64,000 bases of DNA, from the NCBI GenBank assembly GCA_045430345.1, contig JAILXT010000001.1:1178001-1242000 (forward strand). The letters are read 5' to 3'. The notes under the pieces were generated by a model. That model was not told the origin of the DNA, ran no database searches, and was given only the letters and a program-made list of their open reading frames with translations. The translations under genes and the position numbers were made by a program. This document shows, one piece after another, positions 27,694 to 37,175 of this stretch (its first letter is position 1; each line of letters opens with the position of its first letter). Origin of the DNA: Agarilytica sp045430345 (GTDB lineage Bacteria > Pseudomonadota > Gammaproteobacteria > Pseudomonadales > Cellvibrionaceae).

Positions 27694-29499
27694 TCAATTA
27701 TCAACTTTTAGCACCGCAAGAAACGCTTCCTGGGGGATTTCAACACTCCCCACTTGCTTCATTCGCTTCTTACCCGCTTTTTGTTTCTCAAGAAGTTTTT
27801 TCTTACGTGAGATATCACCACCATAACACTTAGCAGTCACATTCTTGCGTAAGGCTTTTACCGTTGTTCTCGCGACGATCTGACCACCAATCGCCGCTTG
27901 AATCGCAACATCAAACATTTGACGAGGAATCAACTCTTTCATTTTGTCAGCCAAAGCTCGGCCTTTGTAGGACGCATTATCTCGGTGAACAATAAGTGCC
28001 AACGCATCCACTTTTTCGGAGTTGATCAGTATATCTAAACGCACCAGATTGGCATCATCAAAACGCACAAAATTGTAATCTAACGAGGCAAAACCACGAC
28101 TAACGGATTTAAGGCGATCAAAAAAGTCCATGACCACCTCATTCATAGGGAGATCGTAGCGCACAGATACCTGGCTTCCCAGGTAAACAAGGTCTCTCTG
28201 AACCCCGCGCTTTTCAACACATAAGGTAATCACCGAGCCCAAATGTTCCTGCGGCACCAAAATATTGGCCTCCACGATGGGCTCTCGCATATGCTCAACA
28301 AACCCAAGGTCTGGCAGTTTTGAGGGGTTGTCGACAAGAAGGGTATTCCCATCTTTTGTTTCAACCTCATAGATCACCGTCGGCGCTGTGGTAATAAGAT
28401 CGAGATCGTACTCTCGCTCAAGACGCTCTTGAATGATCTCCATGTGCAGCATACCCAAAAAGCCACAACGGAATCCGAACCCCAAAGCATCAGAGCTTTC
28501 AGGTTCGTAGAATAAAGACGCGTCATTTAAGGTTAACTTTGCCAAGGCTTCGCGAAAACCCTCGTAGTCATCAGAGCTAACAGGGAAAAGCCCCGCATAG
28601 ACCTGAGGCTTCACCTTCTGAAAACCGGGCAGCGCATCGACCTCGTCGACGCCTTGGCTGTGACACAAGGTATCGCCCACAGGAGCACCGTGAATATCTT
28701 TAATACCCGCAACGACAAAACCAACTTCGCCCGCTTTAAGAATACCGGTATCCGTACGCTTAGGCGTAAAAACGCCCACAATATCGACCACATGTGCGCG
28801 ACCAAGAGACTTCGCCACAATTTTGTCTTTTGTTTTAAGCGTGCCCTGCATAACCCGAACCAGAGACACCACACCAAGATAGTTATCAAACCAAGAGTCG
28901 ATGATCAGCGCTTGAAGTGGCGCATTCACATTGCCCTGAGGCGCGGGAACCGATTTAACCAGGACCTCTAAGACGTCTTGAATACCTAAACCAGACTTAG
29001 CGCTGCATTGCACCGCATCGAATGCATCAATACCGATAATATCTTCAATTTCTTGCGCGACACGCTCTGGCTCAGCTTGGGGTAAATCCATTTTGTTTAG
29101 AACGGGGATAACTTCCAAGCCCTGCTCGATCGCGGTGTAGCAGTTCGCAACTGACTGAGCTTCCACACCCTGAGCCGCATCAACAACCAAAAGTGCGCCT
29201 TCACACGCGGCTAATGAACGAGAAACCTCGTAGGAAAAGTCCACATGGCCAGGCGTATCAATAAAGTTCAATTGGTAGGTATGACCATCCAACGACTTGT
29301 AATCTAAGGTCACGCTCTGCGCTTTGATGGTTATGCCCCGCTCCCGCTCGATATCCATCGAGTCGAGAACTTGAGCCTCCATTTCACGCGCCTCTAACCC
29401 CCCACAGAACTGAATAAAACGGTCCGCTAAGGTAGACTTACCGTGGTCAATATGGGCGATAATCGAGAAATTTCGAATGTACTTAAGATCTTCTGACAC
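27694..29499 (-). CDS. lepA: Elongation factor 4 (LepA)
   Basis: LepA is a ribosome-bound GTPase related to EF-G. The G1 loop is in AHIDHGKSTL, G3 DTPGHVDF and G4 NKMD. The C-terminal domain special to LepA is present (ISRKKKLLEKQKAGKKRMK). Length is 601 residues. The start is GTG 29499. It heads the operon that continues to recO. Confidence 0.97.
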   Translation of the reverse strand: MSEDLKYIRNFSIIAHIDHGKSTLADRFIQFCGGLEAREMEAQVLDSMDIERERGITIKAQSVTLDYKSLDGHTYQLNFIDTPGHVDFSYEVSRSLAACEGALLVVDAAQGVEAQSVANCYTAIEQGLEVIPVLNKMDLPQAEPERVAQEIEDIIGIDAFDAVQCSAKSGLGIQDVLEVLVKSVPAPQGNVNAPLQALIIDSWFDNYLGVVSLVRVMQGTLKTKDKIVAKSLGRAHVVDIVGVFTPKRTDTGILKAGEVGFVVAGIKDIHGAPVGDTLCHSQGVDEVDALPGFQKVKPQVYAGLFPVSSDDYEGFREALAKLTLNDASLFYEPESSDALGFGFRCGFLGMLHMEIIQERLEREYDLDLITTAPTVIYEVETKDGNTLLVDNPSKLPDLGFVEHMREPIVEANILVPQEHLGSVITLCVEKRGVQRDLVYLGSQVSVRYDLPMNEVVMDFFDRLKSVSRGFASLDYNFVRFDDANLVRLDILINSEKVDALALIVHRDNASYKGRALADKMKELIPRQMFDVAIQAAIGGQIVARTTVKALRKNVTAKCYGGDISRKKKLLEKQKAGKKRMKQVGSVEIPQEAFLAVLKVDN

Positions 29500-29636
29500 T
29501 GCTAACTGCGGTCCTCTCCGGGTGTCGCACGCCTAACCGGTTTAAACAGAAAGGGAGAGCGGCACGCGTAACGATATTTTGTGGTCAAACCCGAGAAATC
29601 CCCAGGTTTTAGGAGGCGCAAGTCTACAGGAATTGC

Positions 29637-29661
29637 GGTGGGCACGCCATGCGCGCCCACC
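29637..29661. other. Hairpin downstream of mucD
   Basis: GGTGGGC and GCCCACC form a perfect 7-bp stem about 25 bases past the mucD stop on the minus strand. No T-run follows, so it is a weak terminator candidate between mucD and lepA. Confidence 0.35.
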
Positions 29662-29684
29662 GAGGATTTACTCGGTACAGTGCC

Positions 29685-31079
29685 CTAGCGGTTTAACATA
29701 ATCGTTCTAAATACGGGCTGACCCTTTTTGAAAAAACGAATCGGCAACAAGGTCTCTTTGGGCAGCTTATCAACAACCCCCTCATACTCGCCCACGGAGC
29801 GCAGCTCTTCAAAGCCTATTTGCACGATAATATCGCCCTTTTCAACCCCCGCCTCACTTGCGGCACCACGCTCATCAACCTCTAGAACACGCACACCTCC
29901 CTTAATCCTAAGCCGACGCAGTTCAGCACTATCAACCTCACCCACGACAACCCCTATACGGTCACCCCGCTGAGGGTCACTTAAAGACGAGTCTGCAATC
30001 TCATCGGCCTTACCGCCGCGCGCGCCCACTTTTACACGCAACTGCGTACGCTTACCTTTACGCATGACAACAACGGGCACCTTCACGCCCGGGGCCACAA
30101 GGCCAACTACGTGTGGAAGATCAGAGCGCGCAACAATTTCAACACCGTCAAATTCTAGAATGATATCCCCTTCTTTCAACCCTGATTTTTCTGCCGGCCC
30201 ACCCTCTTCCATTTTCGCAACAAGCGCACCACGGGGTTTATTTAAGCCAAACGATTCGGCTAAATTTTTATCCACCTCTTGAATCACAACACCGAGCCAA
30301 CCGCGGTCCACACGCCCTTTTTTCTTAAGCTGGGCAACAACGTTTTTTGCCACTGTAGACGGAATTGCGAAAGACAGTCCGATTGAGCCGCCTGACTGCG
30401 TGTAAATCTGGGAGTTCACCCCCACCACGCGGCCATCCAAATTAAAAAGAGGCCCGCCTGAATTTCCTGGGTTAATAGCCACATCTGTTTGAATAAACGG
30501 TACGTAATCGCCTTGTTGGTTAGGAATACTTCGTCCTTTCGCACTGACAATCCCCGCACTTGCTGAAAAATCCAGACCAAAAGGAGAACCAATCGCAACC
30601 ACCCACTCACCAACTTTTAACCCGTCCTTCTCTGCAAGCGATAGATAAGGCAAACCCTTTTCCTTAACTTTCAAAAGGGCAAGGTCAGATGTCGGGTCGG
30701 CCCCTATCAACTCAGCTTTATATTCTCTGCGATCAGTTAAACGCACAACGATTTCATCCGCATCCTCAATCACATGATTATTCGTCAAGACATAACCATC
30801 CGCCGAAATAAAAAAACCGGACCCCATAGAATGCATATCCCGCTGTTCATAATCGCGAGGATCTAAGAAGTGCCGAAAAATATCAGGAATTTGCTGACCA
30901 GGAGGTAAGCGTAAACCTTGCGTTTTACGCTTAGTCGTGGTGTTAATCTTTACCACCGCGGGTGATTTATCTTCAATTAATTCGGTGAAGTCAGGCAGGC
31001 TCCCTAGCGCCAACACCTTCCCAGCAAAAACAAAAAATGAAACAAAACAAAAAACCAGTGAAATACGCATGACTTTCAT
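29685..31079 (-). CDS. mucD: DegP/MucD-type periplasmic serine protease
   Basis: A 464-residue periplasmic HtrA-family protease with a signal peptide (first ~24 residues). The catalytic triad is visible: NNHVIEDA (His), DPTSDLALL (Asp) and NPGNSGGPLF (Ser). Two PDZ domains follow. It sits at the end of the rpoE-rseA-rseB-rseC run, as MucD does in Pseudomonas, and fits envelope protein quality control under sigma-E. It is 84 bp after rseC. Confidence 0.95.
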   Translation of the reverse strand: MKVMRISLVFCFVSFFVFAGKVLALGSLPDFTELIEDKSPAVVKINTTTKRKTQGLRLPPGQQIPDIFRHFLDPRDYEQRDMHSMGSGFFISADGYVLTNNHVIEDADEIVVRLTDRREYKAELIGADPTSDLALLKVKEKGLPYLSLAEKDGLKVGEWVVAIGSPFGLDFSASAGIVSAKGRSIPNQQGDYVPFIQTDVAINPGNSGGPLFNLDGRVVGVNSQIYTQSGGSIGLSFAIPSTVAKNVVAQLKKKGRVDRGWLGVVIQEVDKNLAESFGLNKPRGALVAKMEEGGPAEKSGLKEGDIILEFDGVEIVARSDLPHVVGLVAPGVKVPVVVMRKGKRTQLRVKVGARGGKADEIADSSLSDPQRGDRIGVVVGEVDSAELRRLRIKGGVRVLEVDERGAASEAGVEKGDIIVQIGFEELRSVGEYEGVVDKLPKETLLPIRFFKKGQPVFRTIMLNR

Positions 31080-31162
31080 TGACTCAATATGCTCCTATCG
31101 CTTTTATTTAAATATTATTTAATTTATTTGATGCAGAATACCAACACTCTATAAACAACAGT

Positions 31163-31636
31163 TTACGCGTGAGGTTCCCCAATAGATTTATCGAGAACGT
31201 ATGCCTGAAACACACTGTCGTCACGAATAAAAAGCCCGTGTAATTTTACGATCACCCCACCAATGATCAATCCGACCAAAGCACCAAAAACAGTGTGTAA
31301 ATCATTTGATAGTGTTCCGCTCCAGTACCCACCAACCCCAATACCAAGCATCATCAGGAGAATCGGTAAACCGTAAGCCAATAGCGCAGCAAACACCAAA
31401 GCGTTCTCATTCACCCCCAAGACCGCGGTGTCACCATTTACCCAAATATGACGTTTAGACGCATCGGTATAAAGCGCTTTTATAAAGGTCATATTGTGAG
31501 AGGGGGACAGTTTGTTCAGGAGCTGTTGACCACAGCCCTGTTTGGCTGAGCACTTCGCGCACGTAGATTGCTGCAAGGTCTCAACCCACACACCATCTTC
31601 ATCCACAGCAACAACAGTACCCGTCTCTTTAAGCAC
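31163..31636 (-). CDS. rseC: RseC/MucC positive regulator of sigma-E
   Basis: A 157-residue inner-membrane protein of the SoxR-reducing/RseC family. The N-terminal cysteine cluster is CAKCSAKQGC, and two membrane segments lie around 80-125. It is 13 bp after rseB. The family tunes sigma-E activity or takes part in electron transfer to SoxR; the operon position favours the first. Confidence 0.93.
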   Translation of the reverse strand: MLKETGTVVAVDEDGVWVETLQQSTCAKCSAKQGCGQQLLNKLSPSHNMTFIKALYTDASKRHIWVNGDTAVLGVNENALVFAALLAYGLPILLMMLGIGVGGYWSGTLSNDLHTVFGALVGLIIGGVIVKLHGLFIRDDSVFQAYVLDKSIGEPHA

Positions 31637-31648
31637 GAATGCCCCCGA

Positions 31649-32629
31649 TTATTGCAATAAAGAGCGTGTCGCGCCGACCGATGCGAGTATGCGATTTGCG
31701 GTTTGCTGAGGAATCTCTCCAAGTACGGAGACTTGAACAGGCGTGGAATCGTCAACAACCGTATTGACCACAACGACAGTAGCGCCTTTTTTGATGCCTG
31801 CCCGGGCGCCAGAAGGTGTTACAGAAGAAGACAATGATGGCTTAACAAACACAGAAAATGCTACCAAACCATCCGTATACGTTTCCATATGACCATCTTC
31901 CTCAGAGTATTGATAGCCCGACAACACGAAGCCGGCAGGCAACCACTGTGGACTTAAAGATGCTTTACTGGATATTAACTTGGATGGGGGCTCACATGAG
32001 ATTTCCTCCGCAACCTGCGTTGAGTTTTCTTCAGCACCGGAAAAAAAGGCATTATCAAACTTTGCATCTGTATCCAAAGAAACAAAATGAAGGCGCTCTA
32101 AAACTTTTCGCCCACTCGTCACGAACAGTGATTTTGTCGGTAAAAAACTCTGCTTATCTATCGCTAAAATAATGCCATGACGATCAGCATCTTTAGGTAC
32201 GAGCTGCAAGACCCAAGACATGTGCCCTGCCACTCGCTCTGAACCTAGAATATGGTACTCATAAGACTGGTTTAACGCCGACGCGGGCAAGCCCAAACGC
32301 TCAAACACACCTCCAGCCATTAAATGCCCGCCCACAGAACGGCAATTAGCCACTTTATGCTCAGGATTTAACTGCCGCTCTGGGCCATTTAGATAAAGTA
32401 CCCGCTCAAATTCTATACCTTCTCGCACACCATGAGAGATCTCTATAACTTCCAACTTCCCGGAATGCTCGTAGGTTAAACGGCCTTGATAATTACTAGA
32501 ACGAATCGCTCTGGCAACATTAGCCAATAACGCTTGTACTTCAGGACGGGAATCAGCTGAGGAGGATATTTGTGCGAATGTACTTAGGGAACACCCAAGA
32601 CACAAGACAACACAAAGGCCTCGCACCAT
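31649..32629 (-). CDS. rseB: Periplasmic sigma-E regulator RseB (MucB)
   Basis: RseB is a periplasmic protein that binds RseA and protects it from site-1 protease until envelope signals release it. The MucB/RseB fold follows a signal peptide ending near FAQ. The start is uncertain. ATG 32629 gives the compact signal sequence MVRGLCVVLCLGCSLSTFA and leaves no overlap with rseA. ATGs at 32680 and 32740 would lengthen the N-terminus and overlap rseA by up to 86 bp. No start has a strong ribosome binding site, so coupling to rseA is likely. Confidence 0.9.
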   Translation of the reverse strand: MVRGLCVVLCLGCSLSTFAQISSSADSRPEVQALLANVARAIRSSNYQGRLTYEHSGKLEVIEISHGVREGIEFERVLYLNGPERQLNPEHKVANCRSVGGHLMAGGVFERLGLPASALNQSYEYHILGSERVAGHMSWVLQLVPKDADRHGIILAIDKQSFLPTKSLFVTSGRKVLERLHFVSLDTDAKFDNAFFSGAEENSTQVAEEISCEPPSKLISSKASLSPQWLPAGFVLSGYQYSEEDGHMETYTDGLVAFSVFVKPSLSSSVTPSGARAGIKKGATVVVVNTVVDDSTPVQVSVLGEIPQQTANRILASVGATRSLLQ

Positions 32630-32654
32630 GGCATAAAATACGGAAGGCACTGGA

Positions 32655-33455
32655 CTAATCCTTTTCCTCGTCACTAACATTTGAGACTCGGGCAAAAGGG
32701 ATAACGCCCAAACCACCGGATATTGATGCTTGCTCAGCATGCTTATGCATTAAGCGATTCATTTGCTCTTGAAACTGATCGCGAGGGACAACAACGCGAG
32801 CTGCAGAAACAGGGGCAACAGTGCTGCCTGCGCTTCTGCTATCAGCAAAAGGCGCTGCCCCCGGACGAGAAGCTGCAGAAATAGGCGCTAGGCTATTTGT
32901 GCTCACTGTTCGCGCTGAAAGCGGCGGCAACTCAAAACCTTGAGGCACACCAGCGCCTGCCACAGTGCTCCCTGTAACCGTTGACGACTGAATGACTGCT
33001 CCACTGTCCGCAAAGGTCGGTGCGGCGGTATTTCCTGGATGCGAACTGTACTGTTGAACACCAAAAACCACACCAAATGTCACGGCCGCTGCAACGGCTG
33101 TTTTACCGATACCCTGCGAAAACGACTGAAAATGAAAACGCTTTACCTTGGGCGTGGCATCCCCAGCAATCGCATCACGAATAGCAGCCGATAAATCGAC
33201 AGAACAATCCACCTCTGTGGTATGCGCCTCGTTATGGATAACCGCGCTCATCAACTGAAAGCGTGACCAGGTTTCTCGAACAGCTTCAGGCTCATCAAGC
33301 GCTGCATCACTCGCGCCATGTTCATTCCCCATTGCCCTCAGAACACGCTGCAGGTCGAGCTCGTTATGCTCGCCATCAACAAGAGCAGAAAGGGACTCAC
33401 TCACAGCAGAGTCGGCAGAAGATTGAGTACGGGAAGAACGAGAGTTTTCAGTCAT
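32655..33455 (-). CDS. rseA: Anti-sigma-E factor RseA (MucA)
   Basis: A 266-residue inner-membrane anti-sigma factor. The N-terminal cytoplasmic domain (SESLSALVDGEHNELDLQRV...ETWSRFQLM) matches RseA/MucA. One membrane segment lies around residues 117-135 (GKTAVAAAVTFGVVFGV). The periplasmic part is long and rich in Ser/Ala. It is 224 bp after rpoE, an unusually wide gap that might hold an extra promoter. Confidence 0.93.
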   Translation of the reverse strand: MTENSRSSRTQSSADSAVSESLSALVDGEHNELDLQRVLRAMGNEHGASDAALDEPEAVRETWSRFQLMSAVIHNEAHTTEVDCSVDLSAAIRDAIAGDATPKVKRFHFQSFSQGIGKTAVAAAVTFGVVFGVQQYSSHPGNTAAPTFADSGAVIQSSTVTGSTVAGAGVPQGFELPPLSARTVSTNSLAPISAASRPGAAPFADSRSAGSTVAPVSAARVVVPRDQFQEQMNRLMHKHAEQASISGGLGVIPFARVSNVSDEEKD

Positions 33456-33679
33456 ATATCAAAGCCGCGTATATTAAGAATATCTTGGGATTGTTTTACA
33501 AATATCTATCTTCATTTGCCAAAACACCACAAATGTCACGAGATCTGACATATAAAGCGGTGTTTTGTTTCATAAGCTACTGATCTTTTTCATCATTTTT
33601 TGCATATAACGCATAAAACCTAAAAGGATTTTGGCGTCAGACTAGCAGAACTCGGATTTACCACGCAAATGGTAGAACG

Positions 33680-34261
33680 CTAGCCTAACGTCGCCATTTG
33701 CTTCTCTATAGACTCTCGTGCACGAAATATACGAGATCTCACAGTGCCTACGGGGCACTCCATAACATCGGCTATCTCTTCATAGCTTAGACCTTCCATT
33801 TCACGAAGCGTTACCGCTGTTCGTAAATCTTCTGGCAGCTCCTTTATCGCTTTATCGACAACGGCCTTCAGCTCATCTCGCATGAGCTGGCCTTCCGGCG
33901 TGGCAACATCCTTTAGTCTGTCACTGCCGGCATAATACTCGGCATCTTCCACATCGACATCGCTCGAGGGTGGGCGGCGACCACGCGAAACCAAATGGTT
34001 TTTTGCCGTATTAATCGCAATACGGTAGATCCAGGTATAGAAAGCGCTGTCGCCTCTAAAGTTACCGATTGCACGATACGCTTTTATGAATGCTTCTTGG
34101 GAGACATCATAGACTTCAGCAGAATCCTTGATATACCGACTGATAATCGAAATGATTTTATGCTGATATTTGAGCACAAGGAGATCAAACGCACGCTTGT
34201 CGCCCTTTTGTACTCGCTTAACCAATGCATGATCTGCATCTTGCGCCGTTTGCGCCGCCAT
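33680..34261 (-). CDS. rpoE: RNA polymerase sigma factor RpoE/AlgU
   Basis: A 193-residue ECF sigma factor for envelope stress. Region 2 (DLLVLKYQHKI...YDVSQEAFIKAYRAI) and region 4 (LRTAVTLREMEGLSYEEIADV) are clear. The next genes rseA, rseB, rseC and mucD form its control system. A sigma-E-type promoter lies about 100 bp upstream, suggesting positive autoregulation. Confidence 0.97.
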   Translation of the reverse strand: MAAQTAQDADHALVKRVQKGDKRAFDLLVLKYQHKIISIISRYIKDSAEVYDVSQEAFIKAYRAIGNFRGDSAFYTWIYRIAINTAKNHLVSRGRRPPSSDVDVEDAEYYAGSDRLKDVATPEGQLMRDELKAVVDKAIKELPEDLRTAVTLREMEGLSYEEIADVMECPVGTVRSRIFRARESIEKQMATLG

Positions 34262-34363
34262 TCATCTAACCCCAAATACCAAAATAAAGCTGTTAATCGT
34301 TTGCCCAGTCTTTTTATGCTGTATTAACAATACCGATGTTTTTATTAACCGCGACTGAACGAG

Positions 34364-34390
34364 TAAGATGAAACAGGCACCGAAAAGTTC
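34364..34390 (-). promoter_or_regulatory. Sigma-E-type promoter of rpoE
   Basis: On the minus strand GAACTT (34385-34390) and TCTTA (34364-34368) are separated by exactly 16 bases, close to the sigma-E consensus GAACTT-N16-TCTGA. It points to rpoE and would give an untranslated leader of about 95 bases. Confidence 0.7.
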
Positions 34391-34667
34391 AAAAACGATT
34401 TATCTAAATCATTCGTCCACTACCAACCACAAATATAATGCAGGTCTAAATCACGGGGGAGTAAAACATCATACAGATCAATAGTGTAGGCAATATTCCG
34501 AAAATCAATGGCTGCATGTATACTCTGCTGCTCGCAGCCCCATATTTGGACTAATATTCCTTTTATCACATCACAGGCCATTAAATACGTCAGTACCTGT
34601 GACAGGCAAACAGCGTTAAGTAATAGCTACGCTTACGATTCAATAATCACCCCAATGGTGTCCACTC

Positions 34668-36293
34668 TTGTCTCAAACCTCCCAAAATTTTGATGTCCTG
34701 ATCATTGGCAGCGGTGCAGCAGGCCTTAGCCTCGCGCTCAAGCTCGCGAAACACTGTGAAGTCGCGGTACTGAGCAAGCGCCGTATGACCGAGGGTTCAA
34801 CATGGTATGCGCAAGGCGGTATCGCCGCAGTACTGGATGATGACGACTCAATAGAATCGCACGTGCAAGACACCCTTGATGCCGGCGGAGGTCTCTGCCA
34901 CAGGGACGCCGTTGAATTCACGGTGCAAAACAGTAAAAAGGCCATTGATTGGCTCGTAGATCTCGGCGTCAATTTCACGAAAAACGAAAGCAGCAGTGAT
35001 TTCCACCTCACCCGCGAAGGTGGCCACAGCCATCGAAGAATCATTCACAGCGCAGATGCGACGGGTAAAGCCGTACATTCAACGCTCGCTGAGCGGGCGC
35101 GCAGTACGCCAGGCCTATCCTTATTTGAACACCATGTTGCGGTCGACCTCATAAAACAAACCGACCCTAGCGGGCCGAGGGAACGCTGTGCCGGAGCATA
35201 CGTATACAACCGAGACCTCGACCGCGTTGAAGTATTTACGGCAAAAGCCGTGGTATTGGCCACCGGAGGCGCAAGTAAAGTCTACCTATATACCAGCAAC
35301 CCCGATGGAAATTCCGGGGACGGGATCGCCATGGCCTGGCGCGCGGGCTGCCGTGTGGCCAATATGGAATTTAATCAATTTCACCCAACGTGCTTATACC
35401 ACCCTAAAGCGAAGTCCTTCCTTGTCACCGAAGCACTTCGTGGAGAAGGCGCGAAACTCAAGCTGCCAAACGGCGAAGCCTTCATGCATAAATTTCATGA
35501 ACTCGCAGAGCTTGCACCACGCGATGTGGTCGCCCGAGCCATCGACTATGAAATGAAGCGCGTCGGCAGTGATTTTGTCTACCTAGATATTAGCCACAAG
35601 CCCAAAGCGTTTATCGAAGAGCACTTCCCCACCGTTCGGGAAAACTGCCTGCGCTACGGTATCGATATCACAAAAGAACCCATTCCTGTCGTCCCCGCTG
35701 CGCACTACACCTGTGGCGGTGTTGCCGTAAACCTCAAAGGGCAAACAGACCTAAAGAACCTATACGCCATCGGCGAAGCGTCGTTTACCGGCTTGCACGG
35801 CGCTAATCGCATGGCCAGCAACTCGTTACTCGAATGTATCGTTTACGCAAAATCCGCCGCAGAAGCCATCAAGGAAACCCTTAAGGACATCGCCCCTCCT
35901 ACCGCACCCCTCGAATGGGATGAATCCAGAGTCACAAACTCAGATGAAGATGTGGTGATTTCCCATAACTGGGACGAACTCCGCCGATTCATGTGGGATT
36001 ATGTTGGGATTGTGCGCACAGGAAAGCGCCTAGAGCGGGCGACCCACCGCATCAAGCTTCTGCAAAAAGAAATCAACGAATACTATGCCAATTACAAGGT
36101 TGGCAACGATCTAATTGAGCTGAGGAACTTGGTCATGGTGGCGGAATTGATTATCCGCTCGGCAAGAAAACGGAAAGAAAGCCGAGGGTTACACTATTCA
36201 CTAGATTACCCAGATACCGCCGAAGTCGCACAAGACACAGTCCTGGTCCCCATGAATCATGCAGCGCAAAAGATTATTATTCATAATCACTGA
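34668..36293 (+). CDS. nadB: L-aspartate oxidase
   Basis: NadB oxidises aspartate to iminoaspartate with FAD, the first step of de novo NAD synthesis. The FAD-binding loop LIIGSGAAGLSL is at the N-terminus; WYAQGGIAA, HFHP-like NQFHPTCLY and the GLHGANRMASNSL region are typical. Length is 541. It starts at TTG 34668 without a clear ribosome binding site; the MSQ..DVLIIGSG beginning supports this start. It is divergent from rpoE, as in Pseudomonas. Confidence 0.97.
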   Translation: MSQTSQNFDVLIIGSGAAGLSLALKLAKHCEVAVLSKRRMTEGSTWYAQGGIAAVLDDDDSIESHVQDTLDAGGGLCHRDAVEFTVQNSKKAIDWLVDLGVNFTKNESSSDFHLTREGGHSHRRIIHSADATGKAVHSTLAERARSTPGLSLFEHHVAVDLIKQTDPSGPRERCAGAYVYNRDLDRVEVFTAKAVVLATGGASKVYLYTSNPDGNSGDGIAMAWRAGCRVANMEFNQFHPTCLYHPKAKSFLVTEALRGEGAKLKLPNGEAFMHKFHELAELAPRDVVARAIDYEMKRVGSDFVYLDISHKPKAFIEEHFPTVRENCLRYGIDITKEPIPVVPAAHYTCGGVAVNLKGQTDLKNLYAIGEASFTGLHGANRMASNSLLECIVYAKSAAEAIKETLKDIAPPTAPLEWDESRVTNSDEDVVISHNWDELRRFMWDYVGIVRTGKRLERATHRIKLLQKEINEYYANYKVGNDLIELRNLVMVAELIIRSARKRKESRGLHYSLDYPDTAEVAQDTVLVPMNHAAQKIIIHNH

Positions 36294-36308
36294 CGCTGAA
36301 TGACCGCC

Positions 36309-36776
36309 TCAAATAGAGGCCTTTAAGCGCAGCCTTAGTGCGTGATAATCGGCGGCGGCTAAGGCATCAGGCAAAATAACAAAATGCATTGCCCCACGCC
36401 AAATAAAGCGCTTGACCACCTCGAACATACCCACGCCCTCACAATGTTGCACAGGCCGGCACGAGAATACCGTCAATACGCCACTAATGAGATTCCCCCC
36501 CACAAATTCGACAGGCACCCGTTTCTCGCCAAAAGAGACACTCACCTGATCATCACGAAAGTGGAAACTCGTCACAGAGGACAAAAACTTAACTTGCCGT
36601 ATAACCGGGTAAACGGCGACCAGGGTCAAACCAAATAAGAGAACGCGAGCAGCACTCGAAAGAGGTGTCAGAACTAAAACCATGATCCCGGCAGTAAAAA
36701 TGGCGATGTAAAAGCCTTTCAACCACCGCGAGCAACGTATGGGGATATCAAGAGTTGGGATTTGCGACGCTTTCAC
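36309..36776 (-). CDS. YgfX/CptA-family membrane protein
   Basis: A 155-residue protein with two membrane segments at about 22-60 and a soluble tail. It overlaps the end of sdhE by 29 bp. The sdhE-ygfX pair is conserved in gammaproteobacteria. In E. coli YgfX (CptA) was described as a toxin acting on cytoskeletal proteins with SdhE as antitoxin, while other work places SdhE in flavinylation. Assignment here rests on gene order and topology. Confidence 0.78.
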   Translation of the reverse strand: MKASQIPTLDIPIRCSRWLKGFYIAIFTAGIMVLVLTPLSSAARVLLFGLTLVAVYPVIRQVKFLSSVTSFHFRDDQVSVSFGEKRVPVEFVGGNLISGVLTVFSCRPVQHCEGVGMFEVVKRFIWRGAMHFVILPDALAAADYHALRLRLKASI

Positions 36777-36996
36777 GAATTATATTAACGATTCTGCGTG
36801 TGTCAGGGTCTTCAGGTTCAACGCGGCGTAAAAACCAACCGAACATATCTTGATCCTCCCCCTCCAACAACTGTTCAAACAATAATTGGTCATCTTCGCT
36901 CAACGAGGAGAACGTATTTTCGAGAAATGGCAATAACACCAAATCCAACTCAAGCATCCCTCGGCGGCATGCCCATCGCAAACGATTAATATCCAT
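36748..36996 (-). CDS. sdhE: Succinate dehydrogenase assembly factor SdhE (YgfY)
   Basis: An 82-residue cytoplasmic protein that helps attach FAD covalently to SdhA. The RxxRGMLELD motif reads ACRRGMLELD near residue 9-18, which is diagnostic. It is translationally overlapped with the ygfX-like gene. Confidence 0.95.
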   Translation of the reverse strand: MDINRLRWACRRGMLELDLVLLPFLENTFSSLSEDDQLLFEQLLEGEDQDMFGWFLRRVEPEDPDTRRIVNIIRESVANPNS

Positions 36997-37175
36997 TGAA
37001 ACACCACGAAATATTGTAAACGCGAATTATATGCGAATCCTAAAGCCCTGAGAACCAGAGACACCTAGGCAAGTAGATATAGACCCAGTAAAAAGGAGAT
37101 AATGCGGGATTAGGTTGGCCCCAGAATTCCTCAAGGCGCTCGCCACCTTACTCCACTCAGGAAAAATAACTCATT

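Noticed and set aside
33263..33583. 106-codon plus-strand frame over rseA
   Set aside because: It is the complement of the rseA coding frame, which has clear family support.
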